From: Pseudomonas sp. R5(2019)
GTDB taxonomy: Bacteria; Pseudomonadota; Gammaproteobacteria; Pseudomonadales; Pseudomonadaceae
Assembly: GCF_009905435.1 (NCBI RefSeq)
Contig: NZ_JAAAMT010000013.1
Span: forward strand, 1-64,000
DNA: 64,000 nucleotides
Direction of reading: 5' to 3'
Below, piece by piece: positions 28,171 through 36,976 of the stretch (the stretch's first letter is position 1; each line of letters opens with the position of its first letter). A program made the translations under genes and the position numbers. Below the pieces are notes generated by a model. The model was not told the origin of the DNA and made no database searches. It was given only the letters and a program-made list of their open reading frames with translations.

Positions 28171-28503
28171 GCCCAGAGTGTGTAAAAACGCTATGGGTGC
28201 AGAGAATTGGGTAATCGATAGTTTTTCGCTGCGCAGGAGGTTTCTTGGAGCTTCAACCAAGCCAAATCAATGGTGCTGGTATTGATCGGGTCTTGGGCTA
28301 GCGAGGACCTACCAGATGCACATATCGCACCGCTAAAAAGGCCTCAGGCCTTCATCGCCGCCATCAAGGCATCGCGACTGGACAGAGCGCTTGGCACTAG
28401 GCCGCGGCCCAAGCGACCGAAAGGCGATGAATAGCAGCTTGTGGAGGCTGCGAGGTGATCGTTGTTGCTCACAGCTGGAAACGACTGCTTTGGCCGGTAG
28501 CTG
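28171..28503. other. Junk interval between TRAP truncation and IS scar
   Basis: About 330 bases with no confident gene. Short frames in several phases look like debris from rearrangement. The left edge marks where the TRAP genes were cut. Confidence 0.4.
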
Positions 28504-28654
28504 TGTTGGCGCTGATGCCGAATTGACCCGGTTGCCGAAGCATCACTGACCTATCTCTGTGCGGCACAAAGCCAACACAAGCAATAGTTCGCAAGGAATC
28601 CAACGGGGTCAGTAATGTCTCAGTACGTGGGTCAGTTCGGCATCAGCACTAACA
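28504..28654. mobile_element. 151-base inverted-repeat element, collapsed IS
   Basis: The left end, TGTTGGCGCTGATGCCGAAT plus TGACCC (28,504-28,529), is repeated in inverted form at the right end (28,629-28,654) with 23 of 26 positions pairing. Ends starting with TG and the sequence style resemble IS21-family termini. No transposase lies between, so it is either an IS whose interior was deleted or a MITE-like derivative. Confidence 0.6.
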
Positions 28655-28699
28655 GGTCACCAAGCGCGGGCTTGCTGGTACATGCCCGGCTTATATGTA

Positions 28700-30316
28700 T
28701 TAGTTTTGCTCTCCCTTTACTTTGGAGATCACTGCTTCGGCGAAACTAAGGCTCACATCCTCATTCGCAACCCAAGCAACGAATTGATCTGGGCGAATCA
28801 GAACCAAATGCGTGCCATAGCGGGACGCTTCGCTTGCAGTGCCGTCTTCGATAATTGTGAGCGGCAAGCCTTGAGCAGCTGCAGCTTCCTTTAATGCGGA
28901 GACGCTTCCAGCGGATGCGCCAATACTGATCAACGTATACCCTTCACCGAGCTTCTCGTAGACATTCTGCCCTGAGGACAGATTTGCGGGAGCGAGGTGG
29001 TGACCAGGCTGGGCATTGAACCGGTGCGATCCAACTGCGGAACAAATTGCGTTTGGCTGGCCGAATACAATAGGCGATCCTTCGTAATTGGGCTCAAACG
29101 CGTTGATCTCACTAACCGCGCCTTTCGCACGATCTTGCCATGCTTGATCGAACGCAGCCTTGTCCCGGGCCGGGTCGTAAGCATCCAGGAACGCTTTATC
29201 GTTCTCGATAGACTTCGCGATGAAATCCTTGATGGTTGAACTGAAGACTGGGCGACGCTCGAGATCGTACGAATCGAGCAAAGCATCAGTACCCCACCCC
29301 TCAACGGTGGCTGCGAGCTTCCAGCCGATGTTACGAGCATCCTCCAGGCCGGAGTTGACACCGTAGCCACCGTAAGGTGGATGGCTGTGAGCTGCATCAC
29401 CGGCAACAAAGATACGGCCTTTGCGGTACGAATCAGCCAGCATGAAGCGCAGATCCCAGAAACCGATGTGCTCGAACTCTACGTCAAATTCGGCACCTAC
29501 TGCTTCGTGAAGGTAGGCCGCGAAGTCGAAGTTTTCTTTGGTCGTTCCTGGCGGAACCGGTGCATGGAAGAACCAGGTGCTACCCAAGTCAACACGCCCG
29601 AAAAATTTCCAGTAACCGTTGAGTTCCGGCTGAAGCACGTTGTAGTACGACTTGCCTGGATAGCATTTGAGCAGCTCATGGAGTTCTGTGGAGCGGAACA
29701 CAAGCAAGACCATCATGCGGTCATGGTCGGTTCGGGTTTGAGTGATACCTGCCTGTTCCCGTACCAGTGAACGGCTACCGTCACACCCTACCGCGTAAGC
29801 AGCCCGAAGCAGCCTACGCTCGCTGCCATCACGCTCGTTGACTTGGATGGTAACGCCGCCGTCATCTTGGCCAACTTCGGATGCCTCCCAGCCATACAGG
29901 GTTTTGACACTTGGCAGCTCGGCCACACGCGCTCGCAGCACTTCCTCAGTCGCGTACTGTGGCAACCGTTCGTTGCCCGTGAAGTAGTAAGGCTTAACCA
30001 GGTCGCGCTGGAGCCAGTCGTAATGCGGGCCGAGCAGTTTACCGTAAGCCGTAAGACCACCGATGCCGTACTCAGGAGGAATCGTCCTGGCAGCACGAAG
30101 GGCTTTCTCTGCACCCCAGAAATGGAAGTGCTCCATCGTGCGCTGAGTCAAATTCTGCCCTTTCGGGATAGGCTGAGGAGTGGGGAAGCGCTCGACAACA
30201 ATACATTGCACGTTCCGTTGGCCAAGCTCGATCGCCAAACCCATACCGACAGGGCCGCCACCAATGATGATCACTTCTGCATCATATTTCTCGTGATGTG
30301 CTTGAACGTTGCTCAT
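28700..30316 (-). CDS. FAD-dependent aromatic monooxygenase (class A)
   Basis: A 538-residue flavoprotein hydroxylase, probably NAD(P)H-dependent and cytoplasmic. The FAD dinucleotide motif IIIGGGPVGMGLAIELG is near residue 20, the DG motif AVGCDGSRSLVREQAG near 180, and the GD motif GRIFVAGDAAHSHPPYGGYG near 310. A C-terminal thioredoxin-like domain, as in phenol and 3-hydroxyphenylpropionate hydroxylases, follows. The start ATG (MSNVQAHHEKYD) is preceded by AGAGAG; an upstream ATG lacks one. A LysR gene is divergent. The substrate is unknown; an aromatic acid is likely since an aromatic-acid-type MFS remnant lies nearby. Confidence 0.85.
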   Translation of the reverse strand: MSNVQAHHEKYDAEVIIIGGGPVGMGLAIELGQRNVQCIVVERFPTPQPIPKGQNLTQRTMEHFHFWGAEKALRAARTIPPEYGIGGLTAYGKLLGPHYDWLQRDLVKPYYFTGNERLPQYATEEVLRARVAELPSVKTLYGWEASEVGQDDGGVTIQVNERDGSERRLLRAAYAVGCDGSRSLVREQAGITQTRTDHDRMMVLLVFRSTELHELLKCYPGKSYYNVLQPELNGYWKFFGRVDLGSTWFFHAPVPPGTTKENFDFAAYLHEAVGAEFDVEFEHIGFWDLRFMLADSYRKGRIFVAGDAAHSHPPYGGYGVNSGLEDARNIGWKLAATVEGWGTDALLDSYDLERRPVFSSTIKDFIAKSIENDKAFLDAYDPARDKAAFDQAWQDRAKGAVSEINAFEPNYEGSPIVFGQPNAICSAVGSHRFNAQPGHHLAPANLSSGQNVYEKLGEGYTLISIGASAGSVSALKEAAAAQGLPLTIIEDGTASEASRYGTHLVLIRPDQFVAWVANEDVSLSFAEAVISKVKGEQN

Positions 30317-30582
30317 GACTTTCTCTCTTATTTGGTCGCAGATCGACTGCATTTTCTAAGTCAGTACCACAGGCTGGTTGGCTCTGCTTCCGCTCAGCCC
30401 GAACAGGCTTCGGCTCACCTGAGAAACCGTTTCCCCTCGCCTCCATCACAGCTCGGCTCAGCGTGGACGGGAAAGAAGGGAGGGCGCTAACCCTCACCAA
30501 ATGCCCGTAAACCTTGCTGTCAGAAGACCTTTCGAACAGAATTAAATGACGAGCATTGATTTAGATCAAACGGAACATTCTG

Positions 30583-31509
30583 ATGAATTATTCAAATAAA
30601 TTGATGAATGTGAGCAGCCGCCAGCTCCAAGCCTTCCTTGAAATCACTGAGCTCCACAGCTTCGCAAAGGCAGCGGAACGCATTCACTTGTCGGCTTCTG
30701 GGATGAGCATGCTGGTGAAGGAATTGGAGGAGCAGGTCGGCGCGCGACTGTTCGACCGAACGACTAGAGCAGTGATCTTGACCGACGCCGGTCGACGCTT
30801 GCAGCCAGTGGCCGAACGTTTTCTCAGCGAATTGCGCGGCCTGAGCATGGCACTCAACGGATCTGAGGAAGCAGTCCGTGCCCGCTTGGATTTGGCCGCA
30901 ACTCCGATGGTCTCAGCCACATTGCTTCCGGACGTAATTGGGAAATTCGAGCTGAGCCATCCTCACATCACTGTGCATCTAGAGGACGTGGATGTCGCCA
31001 CCGTTCAGAGCAAGGTACTGGGGGGAGAGGTGGATTTTGGGCTCGGTTTCTTTGTGAAGCCTGCGGTAGGGCTTCAGCGGGAACCCATTTGCAAATTCCG
31101 CCTCATGAGAATCAGTCCGCCGAAAGACTCTAAATCGAGGAAAGACACGGTTCCCTGGGATGAGCTTACCGACGCTCCGCTGCTAAGCTTGCGTGTCGAA
31201 AATCCTATACAAGCGCTAATCGAGAAACACTTACCCCGTACCGGACGAGCCCAACCGCTACAGCGGCGCACGCGGCATAACCTGATTGGTACCATCATGG
31301 CCATGGTTCGAGCGGGCCGGGGCCATGCGGTCATCCCCTCCTTCGCTATGGACGAATGCCGGCGGCAAAACCTAGGGGTTTCTCTACTCACCGACCCGCC
31401 GGTGTATCTTGAGCTGTTCCTCGTTTCCCGTCGAGGCGCGGAGCTGAAGGCATCGGTCACCGCTTTCACTGAAACTCTTAAGCAAGCTGCCGCTCACATG
31501 TCCGATTGA
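30583..31509 (+). CDS. LysR-family regulator of the monooxygenase
   Basis: A 308-residue LysR regulator with the N-terminal helix-turn-helix SFAKAAERIHLSASGMSMLV, wing region GARLFDRTTRAVILTDAGRR, and a periplasmic-binding-like effector domain (RARLDLAATPMVSATLLPDV). The first ATG has a poor ribosome site; MNVSSRQLQAF seven codons later is an equal alternative. It is divergent from the monooxygenase with 266 bases between, the usual layout for activation by an aromatic effector. Confidence 0.88.
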   Translation: MNYSNKLMNVSSRQLQAFLEITELHSFAKAAERIHLSASGMSMLVKELEEQVGARLFDRTTRAVILTDAGRRLQPVAERFLSELRGLSMALNGSEEAVRARLDLAATPMVSATLLPDVIGKFELSHPHITVHLEDVDVATVQSKVLGGEVDFGLGFFVKPAVGLQREPICKFRLMRISPPKDSKSRKDTVPWDELTDAPLLSLRVENPIQALIEKHLPRTGRAQPLQRRTRHNLIGTIMAMVRAGRGHAVIPSFAMDECRRQNLGVSLLTDPPVYLELFLVSRRGAELKASVTAFTETLKQAAAHMSD

Positions 31510-31596
31510 TCGATCGGGTTGTCGTTGTCTCTTCCTATTTTCCGTAGGGCCTCCAGGATGCCGGCCACGGCCCCTGTGTCTCCGAAATCCCTACGT

Positions 31597-31800
31597 AGAA
31601 CATCCTGTGGATGCTGGGGTGTTCGGCTTTTTGTATGGCATTCCTTACGGGGTGAACGCCACTTACATGACTGAAAGCTTCGAGGCTGCGGGTCAGCCGT
31701 AGGCGGCGCCTACAACATCGGTCGCCTGGGGCAGCGATTGCTCCGGCTGCTATCGGTTTCCTTGCTTCTCACGGCTCGATCGGTGTCGGCTTCCTGGTCG
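31597..31800 (+). pseudogene. MFS transporter remnant cut by IS630
   Basis: VFGFLYGIPYGVNATYMTES runs in one frame to a TAG. GGAYNIGRLG follows in the next frame, then AAIAPAAIGFLASHGSIGVG in a third, together matching the late helices of an aromatic-acid/H+ symporter. Two frameshifts and loss of the first 300 or so residues make it a pseudogene. The right end merges into the IS630 transposase frame. Confidence 0.65.
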
Positions 31801-31803
31801 CGG

Positions 31804-32826
31804 ATGGGCTCGCTGGCACAACGTCTCGGGCAACGGGCCAAAATTCTGCTGTTATTGGCGGATGGATTAACGCCCAAAGACGTCAGCCATCAGCTCCAGG
31901 TCTCGGCGCCGGTGGTGTTCAAATGGCGAAAGCGCTATCTGGAGGCGGGTCTTGAGGGCTTGAACGACCTGCCTCGAAGTGGCCAACCTCGCAAGCTCAG
32001 CACTCAAAAAATGAAGGAGATTCTTACCCTGACCACCCAGCGCGTGCCTCGTGAGGCGACGCATTGGAGTGTGCGCTTGATGGCCAAGTATGCCGCCGTT
32101 ACGGCTTGGCAGGTGCGACAGGTCTGGGCTGCTTCCGACCTTAAACCTCATCGTTTGAAGACGTTCAAGATCAGCAACGATCCGCATTTTGCCGATAAGG
32201 TCGTCGATGTCGTCGGGCTTTATCTGAACCCGCCGGATAACGCCATCGTGCTGTCGGTTGATGAGAAAACCCAGATCCAGGCACTGGATCGCACACAACC
32301 GATGTTGCCCCTACGCCCCGGCCAGATCGAGCGACGCACGCATGATTGCAAACGCCATGGCACCGCCAGTCTGTATGCCGCTTTTGACATCCTGACCGGC
32401 CAGGTTATCGGGCGGATAACCCAACGCCACCGGGCCAAAGAGTTTCTGGCCTTCCTGCGACAGATCGATCGCGCGACGCCCACAGAGCTTGACCTGCATG
32501 TGATTCTGGACAACAGCTCGACGCACAAAACACCGGCCATCAAGCAATGGTTGGAGAAGCATCCGCGTTTCAAACTGCACTTCACGCCGACCAGTGCTTC
32601 GTGGCTGAACGCCGTGGAAGGCTGGTTCGCGCAGCTGGAAAGGCGAGCACTGTATCGGGGTGTATTCACCAGCGTGGCCGAACTGAAAGTGGTTATTCGT
32701 CAATTTATCGAGGCCCACAATGACCTTTCGGCTAAGCCCTTCAAGTGGAACAAGACGGCTGAATCCATCATCAGTTCTGTAAACAAAGCAAAGCTGGGGG
32801 CGATAAAAAATAAGTTATTGAATTAA
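31804..32826 (+). mobile_element. IS630-family transposase
   Basis: About 340 residues. N-terminal helix-turn-helix: LGQRAKILLLLADGLTPKDV with VSAPVVFKWRKRYLEAGLEG. DDE catalytic residues lie in LSVDEKTQIQALD, HVILDNSSTHKT and SWLNAVEGWFAQLERRALYR (Glu). The frame is open upstream to 31,738, but that part belongs to the MFS remnant, so the usual N-terminal 20 or so residues may be lost or replaced. No terminal inverted repeats were confirmed. It is the more complete of two copies in the window. Confidence 0.85.
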
Positions 32827-33159
32827 CCGCTCATGACACTAGGCACGCCCGGTTAGTGAAGTTAAATGAATTTTAATAGCCAGATAGTTCATTATTTTTC
32901 AGGTAAAGCCAGTATTTCTACGGTGCAATTCACCCGGCCACCGCCCTGAGCTTCTGCCATTGGCACGGCCCTGCTCGCGCTACGGCCATCTGGCGCGGCA
33001 ACTTTATTATCAAAATAAGTTTAGAGAAGCCTCATTATTATTAGTTTGTTGCATCCCGCTTGGCTCTGCAGACTGTCGCGGTTCTCCTTCGAAGCAGCCG
33101 TGAAACTCATCGACAACAAGCGTGAGCCCTTCGCAACTCAAGAGTACGACGGAACCAAG
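32827..33159. other. IS flank, nothing recognised
   Basis: About 330 bases after the transposase. The first 80 are AT-rich and probably hold the right IS end. A frame running into the next remnant is open from 33,046 but shows no family resemblance before 33,160. Confidence 0.35.
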
Positions 33160-33477
33160 ATGGCCAGCGCGATTCCCCTCGACACAGACAGCATCTACAA
33201 CTACGAAATCGTCCGCCGCTTCACCCTCTCCACCCTCCTCTGGGGCATCCTGGGCATGGGCATGGGCATGGGCGTCTTCATCACGGCCCAGCTGGTCTGG
33301 TCGCGCGTGCTCCCGGCACTGGCAGGCGGCGCCTGCCTGCTTGGCAGCGCGCTGCTGTATAACAATCTGACGCGGGTTCGCTATCCCCGACTGCGCGCGA
33401 GCCGCACCGAGCCGCGCCTCACGCGCGATCCCCTTCCCAGCGAAAGGGTCGGCATCAATCCCGTCGACCTCGAGTAG
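33160..33477 (+). pseudogene. CcoN start joined to HPP-family C-terminus
   Basis: The frame opens MASAIPLDTDSIYNYEIVRR followed by FTLSTLLWGILGMGMGMGVF and ITAQLVW, the N-terminus and first helix of cbb3 oxidase subunit I. Directly after, RVLPALAGGACLLGSALLYN with NLTRVRYP matches the last helix of an HPP-family membrane protein. The two parts belong to different families, so the frame is a deletion fusion. It ends in a TAG after VGINPVDLE where HPP-CBS proteins continue. Confidence 0.7.
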
Positions 33478-33996
33478 GCACTCGATGAGTTGGGCGAGTT
33501 CGTCGACGTCACCCGGGAAGACCTCGCAATGATCGTATGCAGTACCGAAAAGCACGCGTTGCGGCGCAGCATGGGGACTATCCGGGCGCGGCAGTCATGT
33601 CCCGCGACCTGAATCTGCGCGTCGCCCGATACCGTCGAACAGGGGCTGCAGTTGCTCACCGGGCATCACTCGAAGGCGCTGCCGATAATCGACGAGGAGC
33701 GTCGCCTCGTCGGCATTGTCAGCCTGATCGACCTGGTCGGCTCCGCCCAGCAGCGCCAATAGACGAACCTGTTGGGTGTGCTCGGGCTGCGTCGTGATCG
33801 GGTGCTTGGACAGCTGATGAGCAGTCCGGTCAGCACGATCGACGCGGGCACCCATGCGGTCGACTTGATCCCACTGCTCTCCGATCGCGGCTTACACTGC
33901 TTACCCGTTCTCGAGAACGGGGAACTGGCCGGCGTCATCACGCAAACGGACCTGGTTGCAGCGCTGCACCAGGACCTGCTCGCTCACCTGGGCTGA
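33478..33996 (+). pseudogene. CBS-domain remnants of an HPP-CBS protein
   Basis: After the stop at 33,475-33,477 the same frame reads ALDELGEFVDVTREDLAMI. Then in another frame come LLTGHHSKALPIIDEERRLV and GIVSLIDLVGSAQQRQ followed by TAG. The final CBS motif reads VLGQLMSSPVSTIDAGTHAV with LHCLPVLENGELAGVITQTD to 33,996. Together they trace the tandem CBS domains of one HPP-CBS gene broken by a frameshift and stops. Confidence 0.7.
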
Positions 33997-34119
33997 TCGA
34001 TCAAGTGCCCGCGAGGGCACGAGCCGCTATGCTGCATGCGTCCACACCTGTCTTTTGAAGGAGGCGAACTGGAAGCGGAGCGCTTGCTGAAGCCCCCGTT
34101 TCCCCGCCCTGCCACGCCG

Positions 34120-34980
34120 ATGGATATCGACCTCACCCGCACCTTTCTGGAAATCGTCCGTCACGGCAGTTTCGTCGCCGCGGCTGAACGTTTGCACCTC
34201 ACCCAGACCGCCGTCACTGCCCGTATTCAGAAGCTGGAAAACCACCTCAACTGCACGCTGTTCGTGCGAAACCGCGCCGGCGCGAGGCTGACCGCCGATG
34301 GCGAGGCCTTCGTGACCTATGCCAATCAGATCCTGCAGACTTGGGAGGCGGCGCAGCGCGACCTGCCCCGGCCGGACGGCTATCGCAACATCCTGCACAT
34401 CGGCGGCGAGGTGAGCCTGTGCAACCCGCTGATGCTGCGCTGGGTCAGCCGTATCCGCGAGACCATCGGTGACTACGCGGTGCGTGCGGAGATCGGCGAC
34501 GGCCAGACCCTGCTGCGGCAACTGGAACTCGGGGCGCTCGATGCCGTGCTGGTCTACCAGCCGAACTACTGGCCAGGCATGCAGGTGGAGCAACTGCTGG
34601 AGGAGAAGCTGATTTTGGTGCGGGCGAAGAATCCTGAACCCTATGTCTACATCGACTGGGGAGAAGGCTTTCGCCGCCAGCACGACCGTGCCCTGCCCGA
34701 GAAAGCCAAGGCCCCGGTCTCCTTCAACCTGGGCCCGCTGGCGCTGCAGTACATCCTCGAAAATGGCGGCTCCGGGTACTTCCGCACCCGCGTGGTACAG
34801 CACTACCTGGACAAAAAGGTCTTGCGCCGCGTGTCGAAAGCTCCGGAGTTCAGCTGTCCCACCTACCTGGTGTATTCCCGGGAGCGCGATTCGGCCCCCC
34901 TGCAGCAGGCAATCACACTGCTCCGCGAGGTCGTGGGCCAGGACACCGACTGGTCCCAGCGCTGGGACCCAATGATCTGA
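34120..34980 (+). CDS. LysR-family regulator A
   Basis: A 286-residue LysR protein: MDIDLTRTFLEIVRHGSFVA, helix-turn-helix RLHLTQTAVTARIQKLENHL, then a sensor domain with VYQPNYWPGMQVEQLLEEKL and EPYVYIDWGEGFRRQHD. The start was chosen at the family-typical MDIDL; an open extension upstream has no family residues. It faces a second LysR of identical length, same order of motifs and clear relatedness at 35.3-36.2 kb. Confidence 0.9.
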   Translation: MDIDLTRTFLEIVRHGSFVAAAERLHLTQTAVTARIQKLENHLNCTLFVRNRAGARLTADGEAFVTYANQILQTWEAAQRDLPRPDGYRNILHIGGEVSLCNPLMLRWVSRIRETIGDYAVRAEIGDGQTLLRQLELGALDAVLVYQPNYWPGMQVEQLLEEKLILVRAKNPEPYVYIDWGEGFRRQHDRALPEKAKAPVSFNLGPLALQYILENGGSGYFRTRVVQHYLDKKVLRRVSKAPEFSCPTYLVYSRERDSAPLQQAITLLREVVGQDTDWSQRWDPMI

Positions 34981-35326
34981 GCAAGGGCTATTGTTCCGCT
35001 ATTGCGTCGAAAGTCTAAGCGGGAAGGCGCTTGCCGGCCTGCCAGTTACGCTCTGATCGCCAACCATTCGCCACCGCAAGAATTCCCACGCGAACTCGAG
35101 TTCATGTCTCTTAGATGGCCAGTCGGCGGCCCCCCAGTCGGTAGTCGCGAATCTTGTCCGCGCAGCAGAGCGCATTGACGGAGCCAAATGTGCCAGTAAC
35201 GAACAAACAGCGATGAAAATGCCCCTCGGGGCGTTGCCCTGCATGTGGGACCTTTCAACCGCGGTGTGCGGATTCACAGGTTCACGGGGAATTGCAGAAC
35301 GTCGGCCGGGTCCTGACAACGGCTGG
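34981..35326. other. Gap between convergent LysR genes, nothing recognised
   Basis: About 345 bases between the two facing regulators. No convincing coding frame, hairpin terminator or repeat was seen. Because both flanking genes end here it should contain terminators, but none is obvious by eye. Confidence 0.35.
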
Positions 35327-36187
35327 TTACCCACGCTGATGCAGAATCTCTGCCGTGACCTCACGCACGATCTTCAGCACCAGCCCCAGCGTCTCCGGCG
35401 GCGGATCGGCCGGATACACCAGATAGGCCGGCAACCGGAAGTCCGGAGCACCAGGGTGCCGGTGCAGTCGCCCGGCAGCCAGCTCATGCTTGACCAGGCG
35501 CAGCGGGAAATACCCGGCGCCGCCGTAGGCCAGGATGTGGGTCAAGCCCAGCCAGCCGATATTGGCGCTCAAGCCCGGGCCGAGGAAGTCGGGGAAGGCG
35601 GCACTGTGCTTGCTGGCGAATTCCGGGCCCCAGTCGATATACACATAGTTCTCACCCGGTGGGTCGGGAGTGGCGTCGCCGGTGGTCACGTAGACTAGTT
35701 GCTCGTCGAGCAGCGGTTCAACCACCAGCCCCGGCCGGCTTTGCGGCGTGTACATCACCCCGATCTGGGTGCGCCCCTCGACCAGCCCCTGGATGAGGTC
35801 ATCCTCGAAGGCCATCTCGGCGCGTATGGCGATGTCAGGGGCTGCGCTGCGGATTCGCGACAGGCAGACAAACAGCAGGTCATCCCACAGCCCGAAACGG
35901 CCGCCGAGGGTCACCGAAGCCCGAAAGCCCAGGGCCACGCCGATATCGTCGCGGGCACGCTCCACGGTGCGCACGAGCGTGGTTGCGTAGGGTTGAAAGG
36001 AGCGACCGGCTGGGGTCAGCGCCGTGCCGGCCTTGTTGCGCACAAACAGGCTGCAGCCGAGTTGCTCCTCCAGTGCGGCGATTCTGGCACTGACGGTCGA
36101 TTGCGTGACGAACAGCCGCGAGGCGGCATTGCGGAAGTTTCCCGCGGCGATGACCGTCAGAAAGGTTCGGGCAAGTTCGGTATCCAT
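35327..36187 (-). CDS. LysR-family regulator B
   Basis: A 286-residue LysR protein starting MDTELARTFLTVIAAGNFRN, with helix-turn-helix RLFVTQSTVSARIAALEEQL and sensor-domain motifs VMYTPQSRPGLVVEPLLDEQ and ENYVYIDWGPEFASKHS, closely parallel to regulator A. Both preserve the YIDWG signature, so they probably arose by an old duplication. No target operon is adjacent. Confidence 0.9.
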   Translation of the reverse strand: MDTELARTFLTVIAAGNFRNAASRLFVTQSTVSARIAALEEQLGCSLFVRNKAGTALTPAGRSFQPYATTLVRTVERARDDIGVALGFRASVTLGGRFGLWDDLLFVCLSRIRSAAPDIAIRAEMAFEDDLIQGLVEGRTQIGVMYTPQSRPGLVVEPLLDEQLVYVTTGDATPDPPGENYVYIDWGPEFASKHSAAFPDFLGPGLSANIGWLGLTHILAYGGAGYFPLRLVKHELAAGRLHRHPGAPDFRLPAYLVYPADPPPETLGLVLKIVREVTAEILHQRG

Positions 36188-36584
36188 AAGCTGCTGTCCC
36201 CTTCAGTCGGTGGCCAGGCCGGAGCACCCTCTGCCCCGGCTACGTTGCTTGCGACGTCGATAACAACCCCGCTGCTCGACCAGCCAACTGCAGGAGAGTC
36301 GGGGGCTTTCTGGGCTTTTGTCGAGCGCCTTGCGGTGCCGGCGCTGAAGCTCAGTTCACCGGTTGGCTCGCGGCAAGACCTGGAGTGAGGTATGGAGCCG
36401 GGCGTGGCAGCCGTCTTGAGCTAGGGAAGGCCCCACGCGCCCATTTAGGTAGCGGTGCCGCCAGTTGTCAAATGAATTCGATGTTGCCGATATAATTGGC
36501 CAATATTTATCGTTATTAAAATGCATGAAGGCGGCGTAACGTCGGGGGTGACATCCCAAATAGGCTCCTGCCGAGGTGGTCAAA
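36188..36584. other. Intergenic, promoter region of the next small ORF
   Basis: About 400 bases upstream of the small membrane peptide. The stretch near 36,465-36,520 is AT-rich with an imperfect inverted repeat around TTGGCCAATA and may be a promoter. No other feature is supported. Confidence 0.3.
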
Positions 36585-36698
36585 ATGCATCTGCTAGGCT
36601 CAGAGGATCGACAATCACTGCGCAGCGTCGCGATTGTGCTGATGGGCTGCCTGTTGGTCATTGGCCTATTGCTCGTTGTCGCGGTGGCTGCTGGCTGA
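36585..36698 (+). CDS. Small single-pass membrane peptide (candidate)
   Basis: A 37-codon frame with ATG preceded by GAGGTGG at about 6 bases. The product has a charged start MHLLGSEDRQSLRSV, then a long hydrophobic helix (AIVLMGCLLVIGLLLVVAVA) and stops. Size and shape fit the small accessory subunits of respiratory complexes, or a free membrane peptide. I cannot assign a family. A Rieske-FAD gene begins about 280 bases downstream. Confidence 0.4.
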   Translation: MHLLGSEDRQSLRSVAIVLMGCLLVIGLLLVVAVAAG

Positions 36699-36976
36699 CA
36701 ACAAGCGAGTTGCCGATATCGTGATCCGCGACCTCAATGGACGCAAACGGGCGTTAACGATGGACGCCGGGACCTGTCCGGATGGTCGCTTCATTTAAGA
36801 TGAAGCTCTGGGCTTCGTTGACGCGGCTCTGCGTGTTCGTAGATGTGTTCGAGCAGCCGCTATATCGGGTCTTTCTGAGCCAGTCGCGAGGGGCTCAGAA
36901 CGGCCAAGAGCAGCGATGCGGTCCGTGCAAAACGGCTGCAGGGCAAGCGGATTTCCCACACTAAAGGAGTCGCGCC

